Source: Litoribrevibacter euphylliae
Lineage (GTDB): Bacteria > Pseudomonadota > Gammaproteobacteria > Pseudomonadales > Litoribrevibacteraceae
Length of the DNA: 64,000 nucleotides
NCBI RefSeq assembly: GCF_042646085.1
Contig: NZ_JBHRSZ010000002.1
Location: forward strand, 930,001-994,000
Direction: 5' to 3'
Shown here: positions 18,105-26,814 of the stretch, in pieces
Layout: every line of letters begins with the position of its first letter
How positions within the stretch are numbered: position 1 is the first letter of the stretch
Notes under the pieces: generated by a model
The model's database searches: none
What the model was told of the DNA's origin: nothing
The model's input: the letters and a program-made list of their open reading frames with translations, nothing else
Made by a program: the position numbers and the translations under genes

Positions 18105-19472
18105 ATGCATACGTCTGATACTAATCATAGTCAAGATCCGCACGCTCTAAACAAGAATCATCCAGAAAAAAGTTCTCAACAATCCAGTCAGCCAGTACTG
18201 CAGAATCCAAGCAGTAATACGCTATGGTATCCCTACGCGCAAATGCAAAACCTGGAATTAAATCTGGAAGTGGTGGAAGCCAATGGCGTCTATCTCACCA
18301 TGAAAGACGGTAAGCAACTCGTGGATGGCATTTCATCCTGGTGGTGTGTGACTCATGGCTATAATCACCCGGAATTGAACCAGGCTATGTTTGAACAAGC
18401 CCAAAAGTTCAGTCATGTCATGCTGGGTGGTTTGAAGAACCAAGTGACCGAAAGCTTCGCCCAGAAGTTAGTCGAGATTACACCCGACGGTTTGAATCAC
18501 GTGTTTTTCTCCGACAGTGGTTCCGTTGGTGTCGAAGTAGCGATCAAGATGGCACTGCAATACTTCTTTAATCAAGGCAACCAAAATAAAACACGCATTG
18601 TGGCACTGGAACGCGCCTATCACGGAGATACCACGGCCTGCATGTCAGTTTGTGACCCCGCAGAAGGCATGCACAAGATGTTTCATGGCATTACGCCAGA
18701 ACAATTCTTCTTACCAGCACCGACCAGCGGCTTTGCGCCATCAGAAGACGCATTAGAGAAAGAAATAGCTCACGCGAAGACATTATTCGAAGAGCACGGT
18801 GATACCATTGCAGCCGTTATTGTAGAGCCGCTGCTACAAGGGGCTGGCGGCTTTAATATCTATTCACCAGAATACCTCAATCGACTAAAAGCCTTGTGTG
18901 AAGAACACAATATTCTGTTGATCTTCGATGAAGTGGCCACTGGTTTTGGTCGTACCGGTAAACTCTTTGCTGCCGATCACACCAATATCTCACCGGATAT
19001 AATGGTGCTCGCCAAAGGTCTGACCGCAGGTTATGTCGGCCATGCAGCCACTATTGCCAGCACCCAAGTATTCAATGCCTTCCTGTCGGACAGCCCATCC
19101 AAAGCCTTCATGCACGGCCCAACCTTCATGGGTAATCCATTAGCGTGCGCCATAGGTCTTAAAGCCATAGAGATTTTTGAGCGCGACAACTATCTGGAAA
19201 AAATTGCCACGATTGAGTCTATTCTCAAAGAAGAGCTACTAGGCTTCGAGCACGATGAAATCGTAGAAACCCGAGTACTGGGCGCAACCGGTGCCATTGA
19301 AGTCAAAGAAGCCAGATTTCATCATGGCATCCAGGAATTTGCAGCGGAACGAGGGGTTTGGATTCGCCCGTTCGAACGCTACATTTACACCATGCCACCA
19401 TACGTGATCACGCCAGAAGAGCTAAGAAAGATCACCCAAGTGATGAAAGACTGGTTCCAACGAGAGCGTTAG
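18105..19472 (+). CDS. bioA: Adenosylmethionine-8-amino-7-oxononanoate aminotransferase
   Basis: PLP enzyme of biotin synthesis that transfers the SAM amino group to KAPA to give DAPA. LWYPYAQMQNLE, GISSWWCVTHGYNHPELNQA, FSDSGSVGVEVAIKMALQYF, DEVATGFGRTGKLFAADH and the PLP lysine in VLAKGLTAGY are BioA hallmarks; the end has RPFERYIYTMPPYVI. The first 30 residues are a polar extension (455 residues against about 430), so translation may begin later, but no better start is visible. No other bio genes or clear BirA operator are nearby. Confidence 0.95.
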   Translation: MHTSDTNHSQDPHALNKNHPEKSSQQSSQPVLQNPSSNTLWYPYAQMQNLELNLEVVEANGVYLTMKDGKQLVDGISSWWCVTHGYNHPELNQAMFEQAQKFSHVMLGGLKNQVTESFAQKLVEITPDGLNHVFFSDSGSVGVEVAIKMALQYFFNQGNQNKTRIVALERAYHGDTTACMSVCDPAEGMHKMFHGITPEQFFLPAPTSGFAPSEDALEKEIAHAKTLFEEHGDTIAAVIVEPLLQGAGGFNIYSPEYLNRLKALCEEHNILLIFDEVATGFGRTGKLFAADHTNISPDIMVLAKGLTAGYVGHAATIASTQVFNAFLSDSPSKAFMHGPTFMGNPLACAIGLKAIEIFERDNYLEKIATIESILKEELLGFEHDEIVETRVLGATGAIEVKEARFHHGIQEFAAERGVWIRPFERYIYTMPPYVITPEELRKITQVMKDWFQRER

Positions 19473-19500
19473 TAGCTCCAACTTAACATATCCATTTCTA

Positions 19501-19540
19501 AAAAAGCCGCCTGAACTTAAACAAACTCAGGCGGCTTTTT
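19501..19540. terminator. Bidirectional Rho-independent terminator
   Basis: AAAAAGCCGCCTGA and TCAGGCGGCTTTTT form a perfect 14-pair stem with a 12-base loop. It ends bioA on the plus strand and can also end transcripts from the Fur-like remnant on the minus strand. Confidence 0.9.
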
Positions 19541-19555
19541 TGTCATATCCAGACG

Positions 19556-19717
19556 TTACATCTTACGAACGTAAAGAATCAAGCTATGATCAATCAATTC
19601 AAAGCTATGCTCTTCAGCAATTTGATGCTGTAGCAGTTCAATATCTTGGTTACAAAAACACCATAGCCCAGCTTTTCTCCGCCTTATTGAGTCAGTATCC
19701 ACTATATTAACCAACAC
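19556..19717 (-). pseudogene. C-terminal fragment of a Fur-family repressor
   Basis: A 53-codon frame (GTG at 19717, TAA at 19556-19558) ends DIELLQHQIAEEHSFEL followed by IDHSLILYVRKM. This is the dimerisation end of Fur-type regulators (IE.LQ..IA.EHGFEL.DHSL.LY). The DNA-binding domain and the first metal-site cysteines are missing, and the preceding WCFCNQ looks shifted relative to the usual CGKVxEF. The fragment lies divergent to fumC with no good ribosome site. I read it as a decayed regulator; an independently translated peptide is less likely. Confidence 0.5.
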
Positions 19718-19744
19718 CCCTCAACTCAATCGCAAGGATTCATT

Positions 19745-21121
19745 ATGACCACACGTATTGAACGCGACAGCATGGGTGAATTGGAAGTCGCCGAACATGC
19801 TCTGTACGCGGCACAAACCCAGCGGGCGATCAACAACTTCCCGGTCAGTGGCCAAAGTATGCCACAGCCATTCATTCGCGCTCTGCTGCTGGCCAAGAAA
19901 GCGGCCGCTCAAGCAAACACTAAACTGGGTCTGTTGAATGAGGAAACCGGTACTGCCATCTGTAAAGCGGTGGATAACGTCCTGAGTGAAGAGAACTATA
20001 TGCAGCACTTCCCTGTTGACGTGTTCCAGACCGGTTCCGGCACCAGCTCCAACATGAACGCCAACGAAGTACTGGCAACCCTGGCCAGCCGTACTGCAAG
20101 CACTACAGTGTCACCCAACGACCACGTAAATTACGGCCAAAGCAGTAACGACATCATCCCATCCAGCATTCACATCAGTGCTGCATTGGAGATTAACGAA
20201 AAACTGATCCCGGCACTGACTTACCTGGCTAACGCCATCAAGGCCAAAGCTGAAACGGTGAAAGATCAGATCAAGACGGGCCGAACTCACCTGATGGATG
20301 CAATGCCGGTTCGTATGGAGCAAAGCCTACTGAGCTGGGCAACCCAGATTGACCAGAACATCGTGGCCATCAAGAACACCCTGCCAATGATACAAAGCTT
20401 GGCACAAGGCGGGACAGCCGTCGGCACAGGTATTAACGCGCATGAAGATTTCGCTGAACAGTTCAATCAAGAACTCACCGACCTAACCGGAGTGACATTC
20501 ACTAGGGCCGAAAATCTATTCACCCATATCGGTACTCAGGACATTGCCGTATCCGTTTCGGGCCAACTGAAGATGACAGCGGTGTCTCTGATGAAAATCG
20601 CCAACGACCTGCGTTGGATGAACTCTGGTCCGCTGGCAGGTCTGAGCGAAATCGAACTGGAAGCTCTGCAGCCAGGCTCTTCCATCATGCCAGGTAAAGT
20701 GAACCCGGTTATCCCAGAAGCAACGGCGATGGTGGCCGCTCAGGTCATGGGCAACGACACCACCATTACAGTGGCTGGTCAGTCTGGTAACTTCGAATTA
20801 AACGTCATGCTACCACTGGTTGCTCGCAACCTATTGGAAAGCATCGAACTGATTGCTAACGTTTCTCGCCTCCTGGCAGACAAAGCCATTACCAGTTTCA
20901 AAGTGAACGAGGACAGTCTGAAACAAGCGCTGTCACGCAATCCGATTCTGGTAACGGCTCTGAACCCGATTATCGGTTACTTGAAAGCGGCTGAAATTGC
21001 CAAGCAGGCGTACAAAGAAGGTCGCCCGGTGATTGAGGTGGCGTTGGAAAACACCGATTTATCGCGTGAAGAATTAGAGCGCCTGCTCGATCCAGCTAAG
21101 TTGACGTTGGGCGGCCTGTAA
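19745..21121 (+). CDS. fumC: Class II fumarate hydratase
   Basis: Oxygen-stable, iron-free fumarase of the TCA cycle, interconverting fumarate and malate; 458 residues, standard length. MTTRIERDSMGELEV, QTGSGTSSNMNANEV, NYGQSSNDIIPSSIH and TGRTHLMDAMPVR are conserved blocks, and GSSIMPGKVNPV near residue 312 is the superfamily signature with the catalytic Ser. ArgH, PurB and aspartase are excluded by the N-terminal and TGRTHLMDA sequences. In pseudomonads fumC is induced by iron limitation; the divergent Fur-like fragment here is therefore suggestive, but I see no Fur box. Confidence 0.96.
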   Translation: MTTRIERDSMGELEVAEHALYAAQTQRAINNFPVSGQSMPQPFIRALLLAKKAAAQANTKLGLLNEETGTAICKAVDNVLSEENYMQHFPVDVFQTGSGTSSNMNANEVLATLASRTASTTVSPNDHVNYGQSSNDIIPSSIHISAALEINEKLIPALTYLANAIKAKAETVKDQIKTGRTHLMDAMPVRMEQSLLSWATQIDQNIVAIKNTLPMIQSLAQGGTAVGTGINAHEDFAEQFNQELTDLTGVTFTRAENLFTHIGTQDIAVSVSGQLKMTAVSLMKIANDLRWMNSGPLAGLSEIELEALQPGSSIMPGKVNPVIPEATAMVAAQVMGNDTTITVAGQSGNFELNVMLPLVARNLLESIELIANVSRLLADKAITSFKVNEDSLKQALSRNPILVTALNPIIGYLKAAEIAKQAYKEGRPVIEVALENTDLSREELERLLDPAKLTLGGL

Positions 21122-21227
21122 TTAAGCTTGGAGCAGGAAGCCATGTAACATGCTTCCTGTTTCTGGGCATTTCTCAACCCATCCAACACTAATCGCTTCT
21201 TCTCTGCGACGAATTATTCGTACCGGT

Positions 21228-22016
21228 TCAAATCGCTATTTTTTGATCTCTGGGCGCATACTCAAACACATCCGAGTAACACGCTGCTTCCTTTAGGCCC
21301 CGAGATTTAAGCTGATCGATGGTGCCGTATACCATTTGCGGCGAACCACATAGATACGCCTGAACCCCTTTAAGATCATCAAAGTCTTCTTTAATCACTT
21401 GATAAATGTAGCCCGAACGTCCCGGCCAATCAGCACTGGCCGATTCCAAGATGGCAGTGAAATTAAGGTGTTTATACTGAGTTACCCAACGTTGAAACTC
21501 GTCGAGCAAGTAAAAGTCACCGACGTTTTTGTTCGACCAGTAAATATTTACATCGGCATCCGGTTGTTGTTCTAAAATTTCTTCCGTTAAACATTTAATC
21601 TTAGAAATGCCTGAGCCAGCGGCAATTAACACATGAATCAGACCAAGATCAGTTTGTAGAAACGCCCGTCCCATTGGCAATGTGACGGCGATATTCACAT
21701 TAGTTTCTTTGAGTTCAGCAAGACGCGTTAAAACCTTCTCTGCAAAGTCACTGCTGTTTTGAATAAACAACTGTAAACGACGAGGTTGCTCTGGATTAAA
21801 GCGATTCGCAATGGAATAAGACAATGAATGAAACGCTCCATCACGATTTACATCCAGTTCAAGCTGAAGATATTGACCTGCCTGGTAATTCAGCGTTGTG
21901 CCATCAGGCGACACCAGCTCAACCTGAAAAGTGTCTTTACTTAAGGGGGTTATGCTCGTTACCTGACACGCATAGGTATTGATTGGGTTTTCTGTGACAG
22001 TGGCAGCTTTACTCAT
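21228..22016 (-). CDS. NAD(P)H-flavin reductase-like oxidoreductase
   Basis: FNR-superfamily protein of about 262 residues with an FAD domain (residues about 10-110, SLSYSIAN is the RxYS-like motif with Ser for Arg) and an NAD domain (VLIAAGSGISKIKCL, YLCGSPQMVYG). There is no 2Fe-2S domain, so it is closest to Fre/LuxG flavin reductases. I start at the ATG at 22016 (MSKAATVTENPIN); upstream in-frame starts have no better ribosome site. It is divergent from mesX, and a motif upstream of it recurs before the metR-like gene. It may supply reduced flavin to the oxygen-dependent MesX/MesD reaction (inference). Confidence 0.75.
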   Translation of the reverse strand: MSKAATVTENPINTYACQVTSITPLSKDTFQVELVSPDGTTLNYQAGQYLQLELDVNRDGAFHSLSYSIANRFNPEQPRRLQLFIQNSSDFAEKVLTRLAELKETNVNIAVTLPMGRAFLQTDLGLIHVLIAAGSGISKIKCLTEEILEQQPDADVNIYWSNKNVGDFYLLDEFQRWVTQYKHLNFTAILESASADWPGRSGYIYQVIKEDFDDLKGVQAYLCGSPQMVYGTIDQLKSRGLKEAACYSDVFEYAPRDQKIAI

Positions 22017-22075
22017 ATGCAGACCCATAATTAAGAGTTCAATGATCAATTGCCAGAAAGCTTAGAGCACCTAGA

Positions 22076-22098
22076 AAATGAATAAAAATGGTATATTT
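22076..22098. promoter_or_regulatory. Shared motif, copy A (mesX / flavin reductase intergenic region)
   Basis: AAATGAATAAAAATG followed by GTATATTT recurs with three changes at 25442-25464 upstream of the MetR-like gene. It is 60 bases before the flavin reductase start and about 300 before mesX. It may be a binding site of the MetR-like regulator overlapping a promoter. The wider 342-base gap has no riboswitch that I can recognise. Confidence 0.45.
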
Positions 22099-22190
22099 TC
22101 ACACATCGATTAGTTTTCCTCATAGTTAAAATCCACAGCTAACTCCACACCTCTTAACGTTATTGGTATTCACAACAGATGCTGACAACC

Positions 22191-22206
22191 ATGAATAAAC
22201 ATCATG
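22191..22206. promoter_or_regulatory. Shared motif, partial copy C upstream of mesX
   Basis: ATGAATAAACATCATG resembles the first 16 bases of the shared motif (ATGAATAAAAATGRTA) and is 185 bases before mesX. It is weaker than copies A and B. Confidence 0.3.
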
Positions 22207-22391
22207 AATCTATGAGATAAAATCAATTTTTTTCATGCAAAGATCCAAGTATAACGTGTCCATTACCTCTTAGCGCTCGACAGTAAGACGACTGATTCAG
22301 AGTTAGACAGTCAGGGAAATCAGAACAGACGTTGATCGCCCATTCGAGCAATAACAGAACTCAGATTGGAAGAAACAGGATACCGATTACT

Positions 22392-23366
22392 ATGAACACA
22401 GGTTTTACATACACCATTAAAAAAATCTGCTTTGATGAAAACTATCAACCATCGGACAACACCCGGATCACCACCAACTTCGCTAATCTAGCGAGAGGTG
22501 AAAGTCGCCAGGAAAACCTACGTAATGCCTTAAGAATGGTGGACAGCCGCTTTAATGCCTTGGCCAACTGGGATAACCCCAAAGGAGACCGCTACTCAGT
22601 TGATCTCGAAATCATCTCAGTGGATATGGATATTGAAGGCAATGGTCAACGCTTCCCTTCCATTGAAATGCTGAAGACCTACATCATTGATCATAAAACC
22701 AATAAGCGGGTAGAAGGCATTGTAGGAAATAATTTCTCTTCCTACGTTCGGGATTATGATTTCAGTGTGTTATTGCTGGATCACAATAAAGACCGATCAG
22801 GCTTTAGCATTCCAGACAACTTTGGCGATCTGCACGGAAAACTGTTTAAAGATTTTATCTGCTCAGACACGTACAAAGAGAATTTTAATAAGCCACCTGT
22901 GATCTGCCTGAGTGTGTCGGATAACAAAACCTATCACCGCACCGAAAACCAACACCCGGTATTGGGCGTTGAATACCTGCCAAATGAATCCTCATTAACA
23001 GAGCAGTACTTTAAGAAGATGGGCTTTGAGGTGCGCTATTTCATGCCGCCAAACAGTGTCGCGCCGTTGGCTTTTTATTTTGTGGGCGACTTACTCAGTG
23101 ACTACACCAATCTTGAGTTGATCGGCACCATTAGCACGATGGAGACCTTTCAAAAGATCTATCGGCCAGAGATCTATAACGCCAATTCGGTGGCAGGCAA
23201 TCACTACCAACCGAACTTGAAACATTCTGATCATTCATTGACTCAAATTGTTTATGACCGTGAAGAACGTAGCCAGTTAGCCATCAAGCAAGGCAAGTTT
23301 GCTGAAGAGAACTTCATCAAACCGTATCAATCTGTGCTTGAACAATGGTCTCAAAACTACGCGTAA
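22392..23366 (+). CDS. mesX: MesX (DUF1852), partner of core methionine synthase
   Basis: DUF1852 protein of 324 residues, start MNTGFTYTIKKICFDENY at the ATG 22392; an upstream in-frame TTG has no ribosome site. DUF1852 is MesX, shown by genetics in other proteobacteria to be required with the core-MetE MesD for methionine synthesis that does not use methylfolate and needs oxygen. No catalytic motif is obvious; VEGIVGNNFSSYVRDYDFS and HPVLGVEYLPNESSLTEQYF are recognisable family segments. mesD follows after 22 bases. The methyl donor is not known to me. Confidence 0.88.
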   Translation: MNTGFTYTIKKICFDENYQPSDNTRITTNFANLARGESRQENLRNALRMVDSRFNALANWDNPKGDRYSVDLEIISVDMDIEGNGQRFPSIEMLKTYIIDHKTNKRVEGIVGNNFSSYVRDYDFSVLLLDHNKDRSGFSIPDNFGDLHGKLFKDFICSDTYKENFNKPPVICLSVSDNKTYHRTENQHPVLGVEYLPNESSLTEQYFKKMGFEVRYFMPPNSVAPLAFYFVGDLLSDYTNLELIGTISTMETFQKIYRPEIYNANSVAGNHYQPNLKHSDHSLTQIVYDREERSQLAIKQGKFAEENFIKPYQSVLEQWSQNYA

Positions 23367-23388
23367 GCCTCAGCTGAAGGAAGCCAAC

Positions 23389-24495
23389 ATGAACACTTCA
23401 TTACCTAAAAAACCATTGCCTTCAAAAACATTGGTTTCGAAAACACTGCTACCTACCTCCACAGCGGGCAGCTTACCTAAACCGTCGTGGTTAGCTGAGC
23501 CAGAAACGCTTTGGTCGCCGTGGAAATTACAAGGTGAAGAATTAACGAGCGGGCAGCAAGATGCTCTGCGTATTACGCTGCAAGAACAACAAAATGCGGG
23601 CATTGATATCGTCAGCGATGGTGAACAAACTCGTCAGCACTTTGTTACCACCTTCATCGAAAACTTGAGCGGCGTTGACTTTGAAAATAAGAAAACGGTT
23701 CGAATTCGAGATCGTTACGACGCCAGTGTGCCGGGCGTCGTTGGCCCTATCAGTCGACGTAAATCGGTGTTTGTGGAAGACGCTAAGTTTCTGCGTCAAC
23801 AAACCGATCAACCGATCAAATGGGCATTACCCGGTCCAATGACCATGGCCGACACCCTGTATGATGACTATTACCAAGACCGCGAGAAATTAGCGTGGGA
23901 ATTTGCCAAAGCATTAAACGAAGAAGCTAAGGAATTGGAAGCGGCGGGGGTGGATATTATCCAGTTTGATGAGCCAGCATTTAATGTCTTCCTCGATGAA
24001 GTGAACGACTGGGGCATTGCCGCTCTGGAGAGAGCCATCGAAGGGCTTACATGCGAAACCGCAGTTCATATTTGTTATGGCTACGGCATCAAAGCCAATA
24101 CCGATTGGAAAAAAACCTTGGGTGCCGAATGGCGACACTACGAGCAAACCTTCCCAGCCATCCAGAAATCCAATATCGACATTATTTCGTTGGAATGCCA
24201 CAACGGTCGCGTTCCCTTTGAAGTGTTAGAAATGATTCGTGGCAAGAAAGTGATGGTGGGTGCTATTGATGTCGCTACCGATACCATTGAAACCCCGGAA
24301 GAAGTAGCCACCACCTTACGGGAAGCACTCAAATATGTGGATGCAGACAAACTCTACCCGTGCACCAACTGTGGCATGGCACCGCTATCACGAGAAGTGG
24401 CACGAGGTAAATTGAGAGCATTAAGCGCTGGTGCTGAGCTTGTTCGAGAAGAGCTGGTTCGAACAAAGAAAGAACAAGAAGATCATGCCGCTTAA
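23389..24495 (+). CDS. mesD: MesD, core-MetE methionine synthase
   Basis: Cobalamin-independent methionine synthase of the short, core type: 368 residues, equal to the C-terminal catalytic half of MetE and lacking the N-terminal folate-binding half. Zinc and homocysteine residues are in AVHICYGYG (His and Cys near 227-229), ISLECHNG and LYPCTNCGMAPL (Cys near 325-328). The start is the ATG at 23389, preceded by GAAGGAAG; the frame extends upstream into mesX. Being directly behind mesX, it belongs to the MesD family. Methyl donor unknown; dependence on oxygen and MesX is from published family work. Confidence 0.9.
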   Translation: MNTSLPKKPLPSKTLVSKTLLPTSTAGSLPKPSWLAEPETLWSPWKLQGEELTSGQQDALRITLQEQQNAGIDIVSDGEQTRQHFVTTFIENLSGVDFENKKTVRIRDRYDASVPGVVGPISRRKSVFVEDAKFLRQQTDQPIKWALPGPMTMADTLYDDYYQDREKLAWEFAKALNEEAKELEAAGVDIIQFDEPAFNVFLDEVNDWGIAALERAIEGLTCETAVHICYGYGIKANTDWKKTLGAEWRHYEQTFPAIQKSNIDIISLECHNGRVPFEVLEMIRGKKVMVGAIDVATDTIETPEEVATTLREALKYVDADKLYPCTNCGMAPLSREVARGKLRALSAGAELVREELVRTKKEQEDHAA

Positions 24496-24547
24496 CAAGT
24501 AGCTTGGGAACCGCTGAAAAAACCATCAATAACAGAAGTAATCATTA

Positions 24548-25378
24548 ATGAGCATCATCGAATTCATCACCAGTAATATCCCTACCTTTTTAGCACTGCT
24601 TGCGACCGGCGTCTTCGCCGGTATCCTGGCAGGCTTGCTAGGCGTCGGGGGCGGTATCGTCATCGTGCCTGTGCTGTTTTTCTTATTCCAAAGTTTTGGT
24701 GTCTCGCCGGAATCGGCCATGGTGGTTGCTACAGCAACCTCGTTAGCCACCATCGTCCCCACGTCTATTAGCTCCATTCGCTCTCATAACCAAAAAGGCA
24801 ACGTGGATTTTGACCTGTTAAAGCGCTGGTCGGGATTCATTCTTATCGGTGTATTAGCGGGCAGCTGGTTAGTCACCCGTGTAGACGGTACCTGGTTAAC
24901 CGCGTTGTTTGGTGTCATCGCAACACTTTCTGCGCTCAATATGCTGTTCAGAACCGGAAAGTCGGCGTTATTCCAGCAATTGCCTGGCACAGCAGGGCAA
25001 ACGACCATGGGAACCTCGATTGGTTTTTTCAGTTCTATGGTCGGTATTGGCGGCGGTACTATTTCTGTGCCCTTGCTAACACTCTACAACTACCCTGCTC
25101 ACAAAGCCGTGGGGACAGCGGCTGCAATCGGGCTAATCATTTCGTTACCGGGGGCGTTGACCATGCTAGCTATGGGCAGTACACCAAACGATGCACCTGC
25201 TGGAACCTTCGGTTTGGTCAATCTCATTGGCTTTATTTGTATTGTGCCGCTCACCGTATTGTTTGCCCCTGTCGGCGCATCACTGGCGGCTAAATTAGAT
25301 GCTGCAAAGCTGAAGAAAATCTTTGCCATTGTGTTGCTGATCACCGGCTTGCGGATGTTGGCTCAACTTTTCCTGTAA
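24548..25378 (+). CDS. TauE/SafE-family membrane transporter
   Basis: Membrane protein of 276 residues with about eight hydrophobic segments and the two inverted-repeat signatures of the family, GVGGGIVIVPVLF (near 33) and GIGGGTISVPLLT (near 165). TauE/SafE proteins are proposed exporters or importers of sulfonates, sulfite or related organic acids. It lies 52 bases behind mesD on the same strand, so a sulfur compound or the unknown methyl donor of MesD is a reasonable guess for its substrate. That link is inference from position. Confidence 0.85.
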   Translation: MSIIEFITSNIPTFLALLATGVFAGILAGLLGVGGGIVIVPVLFFLFQSFGVSPESAMVVATATSLATIVPTSISSIRSHNQKGNVDFDLLKRWSGFILIGVLAGSWLVTRVDGTWLTALFGVIATLSALNMLFRTGKSALFQQLPGTAGQTTMGTSIGFFSSMVGIGGGTISVPLLTLYNYPAHKAVGTAAAIGLIISLPGALTMLAMGSTPNDAPAGTFGLVNLIGFICIVPLTVLFAPVGASLAAKLDAAKLKKIFAIVLLITGLRMLAQLFL

Positions 25379-25387
25379 GCCTTTTTC

Positions 25388-25420
25388 AGACGTTAGGCGT
25401 GTGAAACCGTCCTAACGTCT
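25388..25420 (+). terminator. Hairpin after the TauE/SafE gene
   Basis: AGACGTTAGG and CCTAACGTCT form a perfect ten-pair stem with a 13-base loop, starting ten bases past the stop. No T run follows it, so termination strength is doubtful. Confidence 0.45.
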
Positions 25421-25441
25421 AACTAGTGTGGCTCACCATTT

Positions 25442-25464
25442 AAATGAATAAAAATGATACACTT
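25442..25464. promoter_or_regulatory. Shared motif, copy B (upstream of the MetR-like gene)
   Basis: AAATGAATAAAAATG followed by ATACACTT matches copy A at 20 of 23 positions. It ends 33 bases before the start codon of the regulator, where an autoregulatory site of a LysR-type protein is expected. Confidence 0.45.
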
Positions 25465-25496
25465 ATATAAATTCATTAATTTCATTCATACACATC

Positions 25497-26414
25497 ATGA
25501 TCGAACATATTCATCTAAAGATCGTACAAACCGTTGATCAGCACGGTTCACTCACTGCAGCCGCAAAAGAACTCTGCGTCACCCAGTCAGCTCTGAGCCA
25601 CGCCGTACGTAAACTGGAACAAAATCTTGGTACTGACATATGGTTGCGTGAAGGACGTAGCTTGCGCCCGACCCAAGCCGGAAAATATCTTCTTCATATC
25701 GCCAACCGTGTACTGCCACTGCTGGATCATGCGGAGAGCAAACTCAAACAAATCGCTCAAGGCGAACGCGGTACCTTGCGCATTGGAATGGAGTGTCACC
25801 CTTGCTATCAGTGGTTACTGAAAGTGGTGTCGCCTTTCCTGGACGCCTGGCCAGATGTAGACGTAGACGTAAAACAAAAATTCCAATTCGGTGGCGTGGG
25901 TGCGCTGCTGGATTACGAAATTGACTTACTGGTGACACCAGACCCCTTCTACAAAAGCGGCCTGTGTTTTAATCCTGTCTTTGATTACGAGCAAGTCTTG
26001 GTTGTGCCTAAGCACCACGCCTTAACCACTCTGCAATACGCTCAGGCAGAAGACCTGCGCGATCAGACATTACTGACGTATCCGGTGTCCACAGATCGAC
26101 TGGATATTTACACCCAGTTTCTTAATCCGGCAGGCGTGGTGCCCAAGCGTCACAAAACCAGTGAAACTACCGACATTATGTTGCAGATGGTGGCAAACAA
26201 CCGTGGTGTTGCCGCACTGCCACGTTGGTTAGCGGAAGAATATTGCGCCAAGTTACCACTAGCGGTGGTGCGCTTGGGCAAAGAAGGGATCGCCAAACAA
26301 ATCTACCTCGGTACCCGCGAAAACGACCATAACATCGAATATTTAAGCGCATTCATTGAGTTGGCGCGTAATTACAAACATCCCCCGGAAGCCAATAGAT
26401 CCTCAGGGAGCTGA
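25497..26414 (+). CDS. MetR-type LysR-family regulator
   Basis: LysR-family transcription factor of 305 residues with an N-terminal winged helix-turn-helix (LTAAAKELCVTQSALSHAVRKLEQNLG, split across two helices) and a C-terminal ligand domain. RIGMECHPCYQWLLKVVSPFLDAWPDVDVDV is close to the MetR segment RIAIECHSCIQWL. MetR uses homocysteine as co-regulator for met genes. Downstream of mesX-mesD-TauE it is probably the local regulator. The hairpin between it and the transporter gene suggests its own promoter. Confidence 0.85.
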   Translation: MIEHIHLKIVQTVDQHGSLTAAAKELCVTQSALSHAVRKLEQNLGTDIWLREGRSLRPTQAGKYLLHIANRVLPLLDHAESKLKQIAQGERGTLRIGMECHPCYQWLLKVVSPFLDAWPDVDVDVKQKFQFGGVGALLDYEIDLLVTPDPFYKSGLCFNPVFDYEQVLVVPKHHALTTLQYAQAEDLRDQTLLTYPVSTDRLDIYTQFLNPAGVVPKRHKTSETTDIMLQMVANNRGVAALPRWLAEEYCAKLPLAVVRLGKEGIAKQIYLGTRENDHNIEYLSAFIELARNYKHPPEANRSSGS

Positions 26415-26439
26415 ACCAAAAAAGGGTTGGACCATAGAA

Positions 26440-26468
26440 AAGGGCTACCCAATAAGAGCAGCCCTTTA
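26440..26468. terminator. Terminator between the MetR-like gene and a small exported-protein gene
   Basis: AAAGGGCT and AGCCCTTT form an eight-pair stem with a 13-base loop. T runs are short on both strands (a TTTT-containing end on the minus strand), so it may serve both converging genes weakly. Confidence 0.55.
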
Positions 26469-26509
26469 GAATTTACAAGAATGTCAGACTTGGTCTGAAC
26501 TTATACCAT

Positions 26510-26686
26510 TTAGAGTTTGTTTTCCACAGAGGCCAGTTTTTCCTCAATGGCTTCCACTTGTGCCAGACGTTGTTGGCTTTCTTGCTGATGACGAATTTCT
26601 TCAGCCGCGAAAACAGACGCTGCAGACAAGCTACCTACGGCCATAACCAACCCTGCTAGAAAATTACGAATGCCTTGTATGTTCAT
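26510..26686 (-). CDS. Small exported coiled-coil protein
   Basis: A 58-residue protein starting at the ATG 26686 (MNIQGIRNFLAGLVMAVGS), with AGAGGGAAAG just upstream. The frame runs 32 codons further upstream but without a start signal. A signal peptide is predicted to be cut after ASVFA near residue 28, leaving about 30 charged, heptad-like residues (RHQQESQQRLAQVEAIEEK). Such short secreted helical peptides are often missed in annotation; the function is unknown. Confidence 0.6.
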   Translation of the reverse strand: MNIQGIRNFLAGLVMAVGSLSAASVFAAEEIRHQQESQQRLAQVEAIEEKLASVENKL

Positions 26687-26814
26687 CGTCTTTCCCTCTT
26701 GTTGAGTATTTTTGGAGCCTTTCTTTAGGCTTTTCTGAAGGCTCACTAAGTAAGACTGACACCCTACCAAGAGGTTCTGCAAAGATGTGTTAAGAACGTG
26801 AGCAATTGTAAGTA

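Noticed and set aside
22100..22391. SAM riboswitch upstream of mesX
   Set aside because: No four-way-junction or kink-turn core is recognisable in the 290 bases.
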